A stretch of 54,115 nucleotides of DNA from Gammaproteobacteria bacterium (GTDB taxonomy: Bacteria > Pseudomonadota > Gammaproteobacteria > Steroidobacterales > XN24). A program made the position numbers and the translations under genes. How positions within the stretch are numbered: the stretch's first letter is position 1; the number at the start of each line of letters is the position of its first letter. Where the stretch lies: positions 1-54,115 of the forward strand of contig JARFQW010000195.1 of assembly GCA_029287575.1 (NCBI GenBank), in the 5' to 3' direction. Under the pieces are notes generated by a model, which was not told the origin of the DNA, searched no databases, and saw only the letters and a list, made by a program, of their open reading frames with translations. This document shows positions 14,176-25,294 of this stretch, piece after piece.

Positions 14176-15717
14176 TCAGTAGCTACCGGTGGCGACGAAC
14201 TCGTCCATCACCTTCTTGAGGCTGGCCGCGATTTCGTCGTTGTAGTCGCCGTCCTTGTTAATCTGGTCGGCCAGGTCTCCATAGCTGGTGCGGAAATGAC
14301 CGTGCAGCGCCCGCTCGAAATCACCGAGCTTCTCTACCTCGACCTTGTCAACATAGCCTTCGTTGACGGCGTACAGGGTCAGGCCCATCTCGGCCACGGA
14401 CATCGGCGCATACTGGGCCTGCTTGAGCAGTTCCGTAACCCGCTCTCCGCGATCCAGCTGTTTGCGGGTGGCGTCATCCAGGTCAGACGCGAACTGGGCG
14501 AAGGCCGCCAGCTCGCGGTACTGGGCCAGCGCGAGGCGGACACCGCCGCCCAGCTTCTTGATGATCTTGGTCTGGGCCGCGCCACCGACACGGGACACCG
14601 ACAGGCCGGCGTTGATGGCCGGGCGGATACCCGCGTTGAACAGGTCGGTCTCCAGATAGATCTGGCCGTCGGTAATAGAAATCACGTTCGTGGGCACGAA
14701 GGCCGACACGTCGCCTGCCTGGGTCTCGATGATCGGCAGAGCCGTCAGCGAGCCGGTCTGGCCCTTCACCTTCCCGTCGGTCAGCTTCTCCACGTGGTCG
14801 GCGTTGATCCGCGCCGCGCGCTCCAGCAGCCGGGAGTGGAGGTAGAACACGTCGCCGGGGAACGCTTCGCGGCCCGGCGGACGGCGCAGCAGCAGCGAGA
14901 CCTGCCGATAGGCGACGGCCTGCTTGGACAGGTCATCGTAGACGATCAGCGCGTCCTCGCCCCGGTCGCGGAAATATTCGCCCATCGCACAGCCGGCGTA
15001 GGGGGCGATGTACTGCAGCGCCGCCGACTCGGCCGCGGCGGCAGCCACGATGATCGTGTGGTCGAGGGCGCCGTGCTCCTCGAGCTTGCGCACCACGTTC
15101 GCGATGCTGGACTGCTTCTGGCCAACCGCAACGTAAATACACTTAACGCCGGTGCCCTTCTGATTGATGATCGTGTCGATGGCCACGGCCGTCTTGCCGG
15201 TCTGGCGATCGCCGATGATCAGTTCGCGCTGGCCGCGGCCTACGGGCACCATGGAGTCGATGGCCTTTAGCCCCGTCTGCACGGGCTGTTCGACCGACTG
15301 ACGGCTGATGACGCCCGGCGCGACCTTTTCGATCGGCTCGAAATGGTCAGCCTCGATCGGGCCCTTGCCGTCGAGGGGCACACCCAACGAGTTGACGACG
15401 CGGCCCATCAGCGACTCGCCGACGGGCACTTCCAGGATGCGGCCCGTGGTCTTGACCGTGTCACCCTCGGATATCTGCTTGTACTCGCCGAGCACCACGG
15501 CGCCCACCGAATCCTGCTCGAGGTTCAGGGCCAGGCCGTAGGTATCGCCGGGAAACTGCAGCATTTCGCCGTACGCCGCGTCGGCCAGGCCGTGAATGCG
15601 AACGATGCCGTCGGTTACGGAGACGACGGTCCCGACGGTGCGGGCTTCGGCATCCGCATGAAACTGCTCGATGCGTTGTTTGATCAGATCGCTGATTTCA
15701 GACGACTTGATAGACAT
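14176..15717 (-). CDS. atpA: F1 ATP synthase alpha subunit (regulatory)
   Basis: 513 residues, identical in length to E. coli AtpA. The P-loop GDRQTGKT is at 169-176. The start is ATG 15717 ([19 protein letters not shown]); the open frame continues to 15846 but that stretch lies inside atpH and is unconserved. It binds nucleotide at non-catalytic sites and alternates with beta in the F1 hexamer. 14 bases after atpH. Confidence 0.98.
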   Translation of the reverse strand: MSIKSSEISDLIKQRIEQFHADAEARTVGTVVSVTDGIVRIHGLADAAYGEMLQFPGDTYGLALNLEQDSVGAVVLGEYKQISEGDTVKTTGRILEVPVGESLMGRVVNSLGVPLDGKGPIEADHFEPIEKVAPGVISRQSVEQPVQTGLKAIDSMVPVGRGQRELIIGDRQTGKTAVAIDTIINQKGTGVKCIYVAVGQKQSSIANVVRKLEEHGALDHTIIVAAAAAESAALQYIAPYAGCAMGEYFRDRGEDALIVYDDLSKQAVAYRQVSLLLRRPPGREAFPGDVFYLHSRLLERAARINADHVEKLTDGKVKGQTGSLTALPIIETQAGDVSAFVPTNVISITDGQIYLETDLFNAGIRPAINAGLSVSRVGGAAQTKIIKKLGGGVRLALAQYRELAAFAQFASDLDDATRKQLDRGERVTELLKQAQYAPMSVAEMGLTLYAVNEGYVDKVEVEKLGDFERALHGHFRTSYGDLADQINKDGDYNDEIAASLKKVMDEFVATGSY

Positions 15718-15731
15718 TTCTAGTGTTCCTC

Positions 15732-16268
15732 TCAGTGCGAAACGGCACTGGCAAGCTGCTGCAGGCTGCCGCTGACCGATCCGTCGATGACCAGGTCGCC
15801 GGCACGAATGACGGCGCCGCCCATAAGGCTTTCGTCCACCCGGCACTCCAACCGGACGTTGCGGCCGAGGCGTTTGCGCATCGCCGCTTCGTACCCGCTT
15901 TTCTCTTCTTCGGTAAGCGCCACCGCGGAAATGATCTCCACGTCCACGACGTTCTGGGCGGCGTCCCGAAGCACGGCGTACTCCAGGGTGATCTCGGGCA
16001 GCACATCGAGCCGGTCGTTCTCGGCCAAAAGGCGGATCAGGTTGTGGCCGTGCTCGCCGGCCTCATCGCCGGCCAGGTCGATCATGAAGTCAGCCAGCTC
16101 CGCGCGGGTCAGCTTCGGGCTGTCGATAATCCCGGCCACGCGCTCGTCCATGACCACGGTCGCCGCCCGCTCAAGAAACGCGGACCACGCCGGGAAGCTG
16201 TCGGTCTCCTCGGCCAGCTCGAATACCGCCCGTGCGTACGGACGGGCTGTGGTGCTCTTTTCAGCCAT
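15732..16268 (-). CDS. atpH: F1 ATP synthase delta subunit
   Basis: 178 residues, family length 177. The N-terminal helical bundle begins [14 protein letters not shown], the usual delta start, and the C-terminus carries [19 protein letters not shown]. Delta joins the peripheral stalk (b subunits) to the top of F1. 27 bases after atpF and 14 before atpA. Confidence 0.97.
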   Translation of the reverse strand: MAEKSTTARPYARAVFELAEETDSFPAWSAFLERAATVVMDERVAGIIDSPKLTRAELADFMIDLAGDEAGEHGHNLIRLLAENDRLDVLPEITLEYAVLRDAAQNVVDVEIISAVALTEEEKSGYEAAMRKRLGRNVRLECRVDESLMGGAVIRAGDLVIDGSVSGSLQQLASAVSH

Positions 16269-16295
16269 GACTTACTCCGCTGCGGCCCACGGGCC

Positions 16296-16766
16296 TCAGA
16301 GCTTCGCCGCCAGCTTGTCCAGCAGGGCGCGGTGCTCGTCCGCACTGATTTCCTTTTCGAGGATCTGCTGGGCGCCGGCCAGGGCAATGGCCGCCACTTC
16401 ACCGCGCAGCGATTCCTTGAGCCGGTTGCGTTCCTGCTCGATTTCGGCCTGAGCCTGTTCGAGCATTCGGTCGCCGGTCTCCTGGGCCGTGCCGCGGGCT
16501 TCTTCAACGATCTCGGCTCCGCGCCGCTCGGCCTGCTCGATAATCTGGGAGGCCTGCAGACGGGCCTCCTTGAGAATCTCGCTGACTTTGGCGTCCGCTT
16601 CCTCGAGCTCCCGCTGACCCCTCTCGGCGGCAGCAAGACCGTCTGCGATACGCGCCTGACGTTCTTCCAGGGCCTTCGTCAGCGGGGGCCAGACGAACTT
16701 CTTGGTGAACCAGATGAAAACCAGGAAGGTGATCATCTGGCCGAAGAGTGTTGCGTTAATGCCCAC
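16296..16766 (-). CDS. atpF: F0 ATP synthase b subunit
   Basis: 156 residues, the same length as E. coli b. One N-terminal membrane helix (about 5-26, [19 protein letters not shown]) is followed by a long charged coiled coil rich in Glu, Ala and Arg, the peripheral stalk. There is only one b gene and no b' paralogue, so the stalk should be a homodimer. 56 bases after atpE. Confidence 0.97.
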   Translation of the reverse strand: MGINATLFGQMITFLVFIWFTKKFVWPPLTKALEERQARIADGLAAAERGQRELEEADAKVSEILKEARLQASQIIEQAERRGAEIVEEARGTAQETGDRMLEQAQAEIEQERNRLKESLRGEVAAIALAGAQQILEKEISADEHRALLDKLAAKL

Positions 16767-16822
16767 GATTCGAACTCCGGTTCAGCATGTCGTGATAGCC
16801 GCGGCGGACCTGCCGGCGCCTG

Positions 16823-17938
<1,116 letters not shown>

Positions 17939-18310
17939 TCAGTCGTAGCGCGTAAAGAGCAACGCAAGCCAATTGACTGCCAGCGTTGCCAAAAACGTCG
18001 TGATCAGCGGGATATACACGTGGCTCAAAAAAATAGCTGCGGCCGAAAAGAGCACCACAGCCAGGACTAATTTAACGGCCTCGCCCCGCGCAAAGGCGGA
18101 GAGCATGGCCTCGGCTCCAGCGTCCGGCGCAATCGCGAAGACCCGCAGAGCGAAGATGGAAGTCAGCACAAGGCTGATCCCCCCTCCCGCCAGCGCGCCC
18201 AGCGCTTCCGGCCGCCCCGCGAACAGGCCCCATAGAAAGGCAGCCAGCGCGGTGGCAGCAGACTGCCCGATCAGGATTTTTGCAGGTACGGATCTGACCC
18301 GACCTTCCAT
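17939..18310 (-). CDS. atpI: ATP synthase subunit I
   Basis: 123 residues with four hydrophobic helices, matching the AtpI/Unc1 family, which is poorly conserved and helps c-ring assembly or magnesium supply. It is the first gene of the atp operon; a strong promoter-like sequence lies just upstream. The ribosome site is weak (GAG directly before ATG), which may keep AtpI low relative to the rest. Identity rests on position and topology rather than on motifs. Confidence 0.88.
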   Translation of the reverse strand: MEGRVRSVPAKILIGQSAATALAAFLWGLFAGRPEALGALAGGGISLVLTSIFALRVFAIAPDAGAEAMLSAFARGEAVKLVLAVVLFSAAAIFLSHVYIPLITTFLATLAVNWLALLFTRYD

Positions 18311-18322
18311 CTCGAGCGGCCC

Positions 18323-18338
18323 CGGCTCACATGAGCCG
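18323..18338. repeat. Inverted repeat at the predicted atp operon transcription start
   Basis: A perfect 7-base inverted repeat with a 2-base centre (CGGCTCA-CA-TGAGCCG) lies between the -10 box and the atpI start codon. It could be a regulator binding site or a hairpin in the 5' leader. It is not followed by a T run on either strand, so it is not a typical terminator. Confidence 0.5.
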
Positions 18339-18342
18339 CGGA

Positions 18343-18371
18343 AGTATAATCAATATTTGCGGTTGCAGCAA
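18343..18371 (-). promoter_or_regulatory. Sigma70-type promoter of the atp operon
   Basis: Read on the minus strand: -35 TTGCTG (18366-18371), a 17-base spacer that is AT-rich for this genome, and -10 TATACT (18343-18348). It lies 33 bases upstream of the atpI start and points into the operon. The match and spacing are the best promoter I noticed in the window. Confidence 0.75.
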
Positions 18372-18436
18372 TCGCCGTCTGCCGAGATCCCCGGACCGCG
18401 GCCGCGCGAGGCAGAAATCCGGCCGGGCACCACCCG

Positions 18437-19318
18437 TCAGCGGATATGGGACAGGATGCCCTCGAGTTCGTCGAGGCTGTTGTAGGCGATCACGAGCTTG
18501 CCCTTGCCGCCGGCGGCATGACTCAGACTGACCCGCGCCCCCAGCTTGTCGCCGAGCTCCGCCTCCAGGCGGCGGGTGTCGGGGTCTTTCTCCCTGGGCG
18601 GCGCCGGGGTCTTCGGCCCGGCCGCCAGCTTCCTGACCAGCCGCTCGGTCTCGCGAACGGACAGCCCGCGCGACGCCACGTCCCGCGCCGCAGCCACCTG
18701 GAGTTTCGGATCGGCCAGGCCCAGAAGCGCCCGGGCGTGGCCCATCTCGATCTGCCGGGTCTCGACCAGGCTCTTGATTTCGTCTCCCAGGTCCAGCAGG
18801 CGCAAGAGGTTGCTGACCGCGGCCCGGGACCGGCCCACCGCGCCGGCGGCCTGCTGATGGGTCATCTCGAACTCGCTGATCAGCCGCTCCAGCGCACGGG
18901 CCTCTTCCAGCGGATTGAGATTCTCCCGCTGAATGTTTTCGATCAGCGCCATGGCCACCGCGGCTTCGTCCGGGACATCGCGGACCACCGCGGGAATCTC
19001 CGTAAGCCCCGCCAGCTGCGCGGCCCGCCAGCGCCGTTCACCGGCAATGATTTCGTAGCTCTGGCCAGCGCCGCTGCCCGTGCCGACGGGACGCACCACA
19101 ATGGGCTGGACCACGCCCTGGGCGCGAATGGAGTCCGCCAGCTCCTCCAGGGACTCCGGGCGCATGTCGGTCCGCGGCTGGTATTTGCCCCGCTGCAGGA
19201 GATCCACGGGGATGGCGCGGAGTTCCTTCGACGTGGCCTGATCGCCCGCTGGCGCGTGCGCGGCGGGGCTCAGCAGTGCGTCGAGGCCCCGCCCGAGAGT
19301 GCGGCGTTTTGCAGCCAT
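18437..19318 (-). CDS. parB: Chromosome-partitioning protein ParB
   Basis: 293 residues. The N-terminal CTPase/ParB box (LLQRGKYQPRTD; EIIAGERRWRAAQLAG) is followed by a helix-turn-helix (THQQAAGAVGRSRAAVSNLLRLL) that reads parS, and a C-terminal dimer domain. It loads on parS, spreads and works with ParA to move new origins apart. It is 46 bases after parA and 126 bases before atpI, the usual order. I did not find a parS match to TGTTTCACGTGAAACA by eye in this window. Confidence 0.97.
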   Translation of the reverse strand: MAAKRRTLGRGLDALLSPAAHAPAGDQATSKELRAIPVDLLQRGKYQPRTDMRPESLEELADSIRAQGVVQPIVVRPVGTGSGAGQSYEIIAGERRWRAAQLAGLTEIPAVVRDVPDEAAVAMALIENIQRENLNPLEEARALERLISEFEMTHQQAAGAVGRSRAAVSNLLRLLDLGDEIKSLVETRQIEMGHARALLGLADPKLQVAAARDVASRGLSVRETERLVRKLAAGPKTPAPPREKDPDTRRLEAELGDKLGARVSLSHAAGGKGKLVIAYNSLDELEGILSHIR

Positions 19319-19364
19319 GTGCTGATCCGTAGTTCGAGTGTGAAAGGGAGCCCGGGAGTGTAAC

Positions 19365-20150
19365 TCAGGCCGAAGCGGCAGCGGCGGTCTGCTCGCGACG
19401 GATCATCTCGCCGGCCAGCGCCAGATAGGCCAGCGCCCCACGGGAGGTCCGGTCGTGAAAAAGCACCGGTGTGCCGAAACTCGGCGCTTCGGCAAGACGT
19501 ATGTTCCGGGGAATGATCGTGCGAAACACCTTGTCGCCGAAATGCATGATGAGCTGGGCGGACACCTCGTTGGCCAGGTTGTTGCGCGGATCGAACATCG
19601 TTCGCAGCAGCCCTTCGATCCCCAGCGCGGGATTCACCGCGTCGCGGATCTGCTCCACCGTGCTCACCAGGGCCGAAAGGCCCTCCAGCGCGTAGTACTC
19701 GCACTGCATGGGGATCAGGACGCCGCCGGCGGCGGTGAGGGCATTGACCGTGAGCATGTTGATCGACGGCGGGCAATCGATCAGCACGTATTGATAGCGT
19801 TCCGCCACCGGGGTAAGCGCTCCCCTGAGCCGGGTCTCGCGGCCGTATTCGTTGATCAGTTTGACCTCGGCCGCGGTCAGTTCGTCGTTGCCCGGCAAGA
19901 CGTCAAAATCGCCCTCTCCCGCCGGGACGATGGCTTCGTCGGCGGAGGCTTCGCCCAGCAGTACGTCGCAGGCGGTCAGTTCCAGCGCCTGCTTGTCGAC
20001 TCCCGAGCCCATCGTGGCGTTTCCCTGGGGATCCATATCCACGAGAAGCACTTTGCGGCGGGTTGCCGCGAGGGATGCCGCAAGATTGACGGCGGTCGTG
20101 GTCTTGCCGACCCCGCCCTTCTGATTGGCTACCGCAATTATCCTGGTCAT
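19365..20150 (-). CDS. parA: Chromosome-partitioning ATPase ParA (Soj)
   Basis: 261 residues, without the N-terminal HTH found in plasmid type Ia ParA, so it is the chromosomal Soj type. The deviant Walker A motif KGGVGKTT is at 11-18. Other Mrp/MinD features include [10 protein letters not shown] and [11 protein letters not shown]. Start chosen at ATG 20150 ([13 protein letters not shown]); the open frame runs to 20372 but that part lies in rsmG. It begins 2 bases after the rsmG stop. Confidence 0.97.
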   Translation of the reverse strand: MTRIIAVANQKGGVGKTTTAVNLAASLAATRRKVLLVDMDPQGNATMGSGVDKQALELTACDVLLGEASADEAIVPAGEGDFDVLPGNDELTAAEVKLINEYGRETRLRGALTPVAERYQYVLIDCPPSINMLTVNALTAAGGVLIPMQCEYYALEGLSALVSTVEQIRDAVNPALGIEGLLRTMFDPRNNLANEVSAQLIMHFGDKVFRTIIPRNIRLAEAPSFGTPVLFHDRTSRGALAYLALAGEMIRREQTAAAASA

Positions 20151-20152
20151 TG

Positions 20153-20845
20153 TTATTCCGTCAGGTTGGCCGGGCCTTGCAGAACCCGTTCCCGGCCACC
20201 GCGGCCTGCGCCGTGTTGAGTCATCACCACCAGGTGCCGTTCCGCGTCCAGGCCCGGTACCGTCAGCCGGTGCAGGCCGGTCACGCGCCAGCCGGGGGGC
20301 AGCCCGGCAAGCTCTTCTTCCGGGAGCCGCCCCTTCATGGCGGCCAGGCAACCATCCGCCGCGCAATGGCACCCCGCGGACCCCGCAAAATCCGCCAGGC
20401 TGGCATAGGCCCGGGAGAGCACGGTATCAAACGCCTCCGCGGCCTCATAGTCCTCGACCCGGGCGTGTACGCATTCGACGTTCTCCAGCCCCAGCCGCGC
20501 TACGGCGTGGCGGAGAAACCGGACGCGTTTCGCGCTGGCGTCGACCAGGGCCCAGGATCGCTGCGGATACACAATCGCCAGCGGCAAGCCCGGCAAACCG
20601 GCGCCCGACCCCACGTCCATGAACCGCTCGCCGGTCAGCAGGTGCGCGACCGCGAGGCTGTCGAGCAGGTGCCTCACCACCTGGTCCGCCTCCTCCTGGA
20701 CGGCGGTCAGGTTGTAGGCACGGTTCCAGCGCGCGAGGAGATCGAGATACGCCAGCAGCAGGCCGGCCCGGCGGCCGGAATTCTCCAGACCCAGCGCGGT
20801 CATGCCCGCCACAAGCAGGCTGCGCGTGTCAGCTTCGGCCATCAT
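20153..20845 (-). CDS. rsmG: 16S rRNA (guanine-527-N7)-methyltransferase
   Basis: 230 residues with the RsmG/GidB fold: helix region [23 protein letters not shown] loop [14 protein letters not shown], and a C-terminal strand with ERHLVVM. It methylates G527 of 16S rRNA using SAM. Two adjacent ATGs (20845 and 20842) follow a GGGAGCAGGG ribosome site; a TTG at 20857 is less likely. First of rsmG-parA-parB. Its usual partner mnmG is not adjacent here but about 20 kb away. Confidence 0.95.
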   Translation of the reverse strand: MMAEADTRSLLVAGMTALGLENSGRRAGLLLAYLDLLARWNRAYNLTAVQEEADQVVRHLLDSLAVAHLLTGERFMDVGSGAGLPGLPLAIVYPQRSWALVDASAKRVRFLRHAVARLGLENVECVHARVEDYEAAEAFDTVLSRAYASLADFAGSAGCHCAADGCLAAMKGRLPEEELAGLPPGWRVTGLHRLTVPGLDAERHLVVMTQHGAGRGGRERVLQGPANLTE

Positions 20846-20929
20846 CCCTGCTCCCAAGTATCACAGCGGCGGACCAACGCGGGCCGTTCCGGGCCCGGAG
20901 TATACGCCCGGCAAGCGCCGGCACGGACC

Positions 20930-22543
20930 TCAGAAGCGGTTGGCGCGGACCGACGCCGGGTCGCCAGCCTCCCGCACGTGGACGGGCGTGACCGCGCCGC
21001 TTTCCGGGTCGACGGCCACGATGCGGTGGTGGTTGGTGTCCGCGACATAGATCCGGTCACCCGACACGCTGATCCCGCCGGGTTCCTCCAGGCCCCCGTC
21101 GTCGCCGACCAGGGTGTGCAGACGGCCAGTGTCGGGATCCAGAGTGCGGATTCGGTGATTGTAGGTATCCGCCACCAAGACCGAGTCGCCCAGCCACGCC
21201 ACCCCGAGCGGGTGCTGAAGCTTCGTCGGCGGGGCCGGGGAGCCCTCGGGTGGATCAGCCGGTATACGCGTTACGGTACTTAGCCTCGCCCCGGAGTCGA
21301 ACCCGGTGACCCGTATCGCTCCCGCGTCTGCATCCGCGACGAACAGGCGCACGCCATCTGTCGCGAGACCGCTGGGCTGGTTCAGGCCGGCCTCGAGCAG
21401 AGGACCGTCGCGCAGCTCGGTCCGGCGACTCCCGGCAAACGCTTTGACCTGCCGCGAGTCCGGATCATAGACCCAGAGCTGATGCTGGCCGGCCATCGCG
21501 ATATACAGAAGGCCGTCGTGCCAAAGCACGTCCCAGGGGGAATTCAGCCCGATCCGGTTGGCGGGACCGGCGTCCTCCACCTGGAAGACCCGTTCACGGG
21601 TGCCGACCACCGTTTCAACGCGCTCCTCGGCGAGATCCACGCGCCGGATCGTATTGTTCCAGGTATCCGCCACATAGAGCGTATCGGGATCGGCCAGCGC
21701 AAGACCCTGAGGATAACGGAATTCGGCGGACTTGAAGTCCCCGTCTTCCGAGCCGGCCTCGCGGCCGCCGATAGTTTCGATAATCCGGCCGTCCAGGTCG
21801 GTCACCACGATTCGATGGTTGTTCGTGTCGGCGATGAACAGACGGCCGTTGTCCGCGTCAGCCAGAACCTTGCCCGGATACCGGAGCACCTCGGCCAGGG
21901 GAAACGGCACTTCTTTTTCAAGGGGAAGCGGCGTGCGGTCAATGCCGTCCACCGCGTCAAACTCGGCCACCAGGCCTCCGACCACCGCGTCGAGAAGGTC
22001 GAAATGATTGTCGCCGACGACCGAGCCCACGAACTGGCCTTTTGGATCCACGACCACGAGCGTGGGCAGCGACTTGGCCCCGTAGGCATCCCGGAACGCA
22101 AGATCGTGATCATTGACGACGGGAAACTCGAGTTCGTAGCGAGCCAGGATGCTGCGGATGGCCGCCGTCTGCTTCTCACGCGCCAGCTCACCGGAATGCA
22201 CGCCCACAACCGCGAGGGCGTCGCCGTACTTGCTCTGCAGGCGCTTGAGGTCACGGATGACATGGACGCAGCTGATACAGCCGTAATTCCAGAAGTCCAG
22301 GACGACGACCTTGCCCCGGAGACTCTCGAGTGTCAGCTCCCGCCCGCCCGTGTTCAGCCAGGGCAGCCGGGCCGGAAACTCCGGCGCCGGGTAGCTGCCC
22401 GCATAGGTCCGCTCGGGTTTTGTCGCCCGAGCCGATCCCACGCCCTGGATGATTACCAGAGCGCCCGCGGCCGCGATCCCCAGAAGGATCCCCGTAAGAA
22501 GCGTGCGCCTCAACAAACCGTTCTTTCCCTGATCGACGGACAT
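20930..22543 (-). CDS. Membrane-anchored thioredoxin-like protein with NHL beta-propeller (NHLRC2-like)
   Basis: 537 residues. One N-terminal membrane helix (about 11-33) after a short positive segment predicts a periplasmic protein anchored in the inner membrane. A thioredoxin-fold domain follows (about 50-200) with CxxC motif Cys89-Ile-Ser-Cys92 in FWNYGCISCVHV and cis-Pro in SLPTLVVV. Residues about 215-530 hold at least five NHL-type repeats (LFIADTNNHRIVV, LYVADTWNNTIRR, VLVADTYNHRIRT, IYVADTNHHRIVA). The order matches animal NHLRC2. The redox partner is unknown. It is 102 bases after prpD on the same strand and may be read with the prp operon. Confidence 0.85.
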   Translation of the reverse strand: MSVDQGKNGLLRRTLLTGILLGIAAAGALVIIQGVGSARATKPERTYAGSYPAPEFPARLPWLNTGGRELTLESLRGKVVVLDFWNYGCISCVHVIRDLKRLQSKYGDALAVVGVHSGELAREKQTAAIRSILARYELEFPVVNDHDLAFRDAYGAKSLPTLVVVDPKGQFVGSVVGDNHFDLLDAVVGGLVAEFDAVDGIDRTPLPLEKEVPFPLAEVLRYPGKVLADADNGRLFIADTNNHRIVVTDLDGRIIETIGGREAGSEDGDFKSAEFRYPQGLALADPDTLYVADTWNNTIRRVDLAEERVETVVGTRERVFQVEDAGPANRIGLNSPWDVLWHDGLLYIAMAGQHQLWVYDPDSRQVKAFAGSRRTELRDGPLLEAGLNQPSGLATDGVRLFVADADAGAIRVTGFDSGARLSTVTRIPADPPEGSPAPPTKLQHPLGVAWLGDSVLVADTYNHRIRTLDPDTGRLHTLVGDDGGLEEPGGISVSGDRIYVADTNHHRIVAVDPESGAVTPVHVREAGDPASVRANRF

Positions 22544-22645
22544 CCGACGCCATGTTCTGACAAGTGCCGGAGCGTTTGATTCAGATCGGGCGCCGACCGC
22601 AGCTTATCCGCGACAAACTCCTGCTCCTGCGGGCCGGGTCGTTCG

Positions 22646-24097
22646 TCACGCCTTGATCAGCAGCGCCATGAACTCGTCGACCGGCATCTTTTCCAGTTTC
22701 GCCTGGTCCCCGCAGGCAGATTCCAGGGCCTCGAACTGACCGTCACTGACCTTGCCCCTGAGGCTGGCCCGGAATTTTTCGACCAGCACGGGGATGCCTT
22801 CGTCCCGGCGCTTGCGGTGCCCGATGGGGAACTCTACCGCGACCCGGCGGGTCTGGGTGCCGTCCTTGAAGTACACCTGCACCGCGTTTCCGATGTAGCG
22901 CTTCTCGGGATCGTAGTAATCCTGGGTAAAGCGCTTGTTCTCGCGGACCGTCATCCGGTCCCTGAGAGCATCCACACGCGGATCGGATGCCACATCATCC
23001 TCGTAGTCAGCCGCCGTCAGCCTGCCGAACAGCAGCGGAATGGCCGTCATGTACTGAATGCAGTGGTCCCGGTCGGCCGGATTGTCCAGCGGGCCGGTTT
23101 TGTCGATGATTCTGACGCCCGGCTCCTGGGTTTCGATGATCACTTCCTTGATGTCATCGATCCGGTCCGCGACTTCCTCGTGGAGAGCCATGGCGGCTTC
23201 CACGGCGGTCTGGGCATGAAACTCCGCCGGGTAGGAAATCTTGAACAGCACGTTCTCCATGACATAGCTGCCGAAAGCTTGCGGCAGGGAGAAGGGCTTG
23301 CCCCCGAACAGAACGTCATAGAAACCCCAGTTTGGCGCGCTCAGACCCGATGGATAGCCCATCTCACCGGTCATGGCGATCAGCGCGTGGCGTACGCCGC
23401 GGCTGGTGGCGTCACCGGCAGCCCAGCTCTTGCGGGAACCGGTGTTGGGCGCGTGCCGGTAGGTCCGCAGGGCGCCACCGTCCAGCCAGGCATTCGAGAG
23501 CGCGTTGATGATCTGCTCGCGGCTGCCGCCGAGCATCTTCGTGACCACCGCCGTGGTGGCAACACGTACCAGGATCACGTGATCCAGCCCCACCCGGTTG
23601 AAGCTGTTTTCCAGGGCAATGACACCCTGAATTTCATGCGCCTTGATCATCGCGGTAAGCACATCCCGGACGGTCAGCGGCTCACCTCCTTCGGCCCGCG
23701 CCTGGCGGCTCAGGTAGTCGGCAACAGCGAGTATCCCGCCCAGATTGTCCGAGGGGTGGCCCCACTCGGCGGCGAGCCAGGTGTCATTGAAATCCAGCCA
23801 GCGGATCATTGCGCCGATGTTGAACGCGCCTTGCACCGGATCCAGCTCGTGGCTGGTGCCCGGCACGCGGCTGCCCCCCGGCATCGTGGCGCCAGGAACC
23901 ACCGGGCCGAGCAGCTTGGTGCAGGCCGGATAATCCAGGGCCTGGAAACCACAGGCCAGCGTGTCCATCAGGCAGTAGCGCGCTGTTTCGTAGGCGGTGT
24001 CGCTTCGAATCTTGAAGGTGTCCGCATAGTCGGCAATATCGACCAGGACCTGATCCGGATCAGGCCGCTTGGCGGAGCGGATGTCGGCTCCAGACAT
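22646..24097 (-). CDS. prpD: 2-methylcitrate dehydratase
   Basis: 483 residues, the length of E. coli PrpD; MmgE/PrpD family. It dehydrates 2-methylcitrate to 2-methyl-cis-aconitate in the methylcitrate cycle. Family segments visible include [34 protein letters not shown] and [20 protein letters not shown] strong ribosome site (AAGGAGAATCTC) precedes the ATG. It follows prpC by 46 bases. No acnD/prpF pair is present, so dehydration relies on PrpD; the hydration step would need an aconitase encoded elsewhere. Confidence 0.96.
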   Translation of the reverse strand: MSGADIRSAKRPDPDQVLVDIADYADTFKIRSDTAYETARYCLMDTLACGFQALDYPACTKLLGPVVPGATMPGGSRVPGTSHELDPVQGAFNIGAMIRWLDFNDTWLAAEWGHPSDNLGGILAVADYLSRQARAEGGEPLTVRDVLTAMIKAHEIQGVIALENSFNRVGLDHVILVRVATTAVVTKMLGGSREQIINALSNAWLDGGALRTYRHAPNTGSRKSWAAGDATSRGVRHALIAMTGEMGYPSGLSAPNWGFYDVLFGGKPFSLPQAFGSYVMENVLFKISYPAEFHAQTAVEAAMALHEEVADRIDDIKEVIIETQEPGVRIIDKTGPLDNPADRDHCIQYMTAIPLLFGRLTAADYEDDVASDPRVDALRDRMTVRENKRFTQDYYDPEKRYIGNAVQVYFKDGTQTRRVAVEFPIGHRKRRDEGIPVLVEKFRASLRGKVSDGQFEALESACGDQAKLEKMPVDEFMALLIKA

Positions 24098-24143
24098 GAG
24101 ATTCTCCTTAAACGTTCTCGCGCGGTGCGTCGTGGCCCCGCCT

Positions 24144-25268
24144 CTAGCCGCGGTTCTCGATGGGTACCCAGGCCTGCAGGCTGGGGCCGGTATAGTCCGC
24201 CGCCGGCCGGATCAGGCGATTGTTTGCACGCTGCTCCATGACGTGGGCGGCCCATCCGGTGATCCGGGAACAGACAAAAATGGGCGTAAACAGGGCCGTC
24301 GGAATGCCCATGAAGTGATACGCGCTGGCGGAGTAAAAGTCGGCGTTCGGAAACAGCTTTTTCTCGGTCCACATAACGTTTTCCACGGCTTCGGACACCG
24401 CGAACAGCCGGTCGTCGCCCATTTCACCGGCCAGCCGCTCCGACAGCTTCTTGATCACCTTGTTGCGCGGATCCGAGGTCGTATAAACCCGGTGGCCGAA
24501 GCCCATGATCTTTTCCTTGCCCGCGAGCATGGCGCGCACCCCGGCATCGGCCGCCTCGGCGCTCTCGAAGCGCTCGATCAGCTCCATCGCCGCCTCGTTC
24601 GCGCCGCCGTGCAGCGGCCCCCGCAGCGCGCCGATGGCGCCGGTAATGGCCGAGTAGAAGTCCGACAGGGTGGCCGCGATCACCCGGGCGGTGAAGGTGG
24701 ACGCATTGAACTCGTGCTCCGCATACAGGATGAGGGACACGTCGAGGACCTGCTGGTGAAAGTCGGAGGGCGGCTTGTCATGCAGCATGTGGAGAAAGTG
24801 GCCGGCGATGCTGTCGTCGTCGGTAGCCGTCTCGATGCGCTTGCCGTCCGCGTGGTAGCGATACCAGTAGAGCATCATCGACGGAAAGGCCGCGAGCAGA
24901 CGATCGGCCACGTCGAGCTGCTGCGAAAAGTCGGTTTCGGGCTCGAGGTTGCCCAGCATCGAGCAGCCGGTGCGCAGTACGTCCATGGGATGGGAGTCCG
25001 CCGGTATGGCCTCGAGAACGTTTCTGAGCTCCTGCGGCAGTCCGCGGTAGCCCTTCAGCCGGGTGACATACTCATCGAGCTCGGACGCCGAGGGCAGTGA
25101 ACCGTGAATCAGCAGATAGGCAACCTCTTCGAAACGGGCATTCTCGGCCAGATCGTAGATGTCGAAACCTCTGTACGTGAGCCCGGCGCCTTCCTTGCCC
25201 ACTGTTGCGATCGCCGTTTCGCCCGCAGAGATGCCGGCAAGGCCGCCAGCCTTCTTCGTGTCACTCAT
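24144..25268 (-). CDS. prpC: 2-methylcitrate synthase
   Basis: 374 residues of the citrate synthase family; it condenses propionyl-CoA with oxaloacetate. Catalytic motifs are [17 protein letters not shown] and the Asp-bearing [14 protein letters not shown]. The short length (about 375 rather than 430) and neighbours favour methylcitrate over citrate synthase. Start at ATG 25268 with an AGGAGAG ribosome site; the frame stays open to 25817 inside prpB but is unconserved there. Between prpB (26 bases) and prpD (46 bases). Confidence 0.95.
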   Translation of the reverse strand: MSDTKKAGGLAGISAGETAIATVGKEGAGLTYRGFDIYDLAENARFEEVAYLLIHGSLPSASELDEYVTRLKGYRGLPQELRNVLEAIPADSHPMDVLRTGCSMLGNLEPETDFSQQLDVADRLLAAFPSMMLYWYRYHADGKRIETATDDDSIAGHFLHMLHDKPPSDFHQQVLDVSLILYAEHEFNASTFTARVIAATLSDFYSAITGAIGALRGPLHGGANEAAMELIERFESAEAADAGVRAMLAGKEKIMGFGHRVYTTSDPRNKVIKKLSERLAGEMGDDRLFAVSEAVENVMWTEKKLFPNADFYSASAYHFMGIPTALFTPIFVCSRITGWAAHVMEQRANNRLIRPAADYTGPSLQAWVPIENRG

Positions 25269-25294
25269 GGTTCTCTCCTGCTGGCCGGAGCAGC

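Noticed and set aside
23572-23585. Palindrome GGATCACGTGATCC resembling a parS core
   Set aside because: It lies within prpD and differs from the parS consensus TGTTTCACGTGAAACA in the outer bases; the sequence is explained by coding for LDHVIL.
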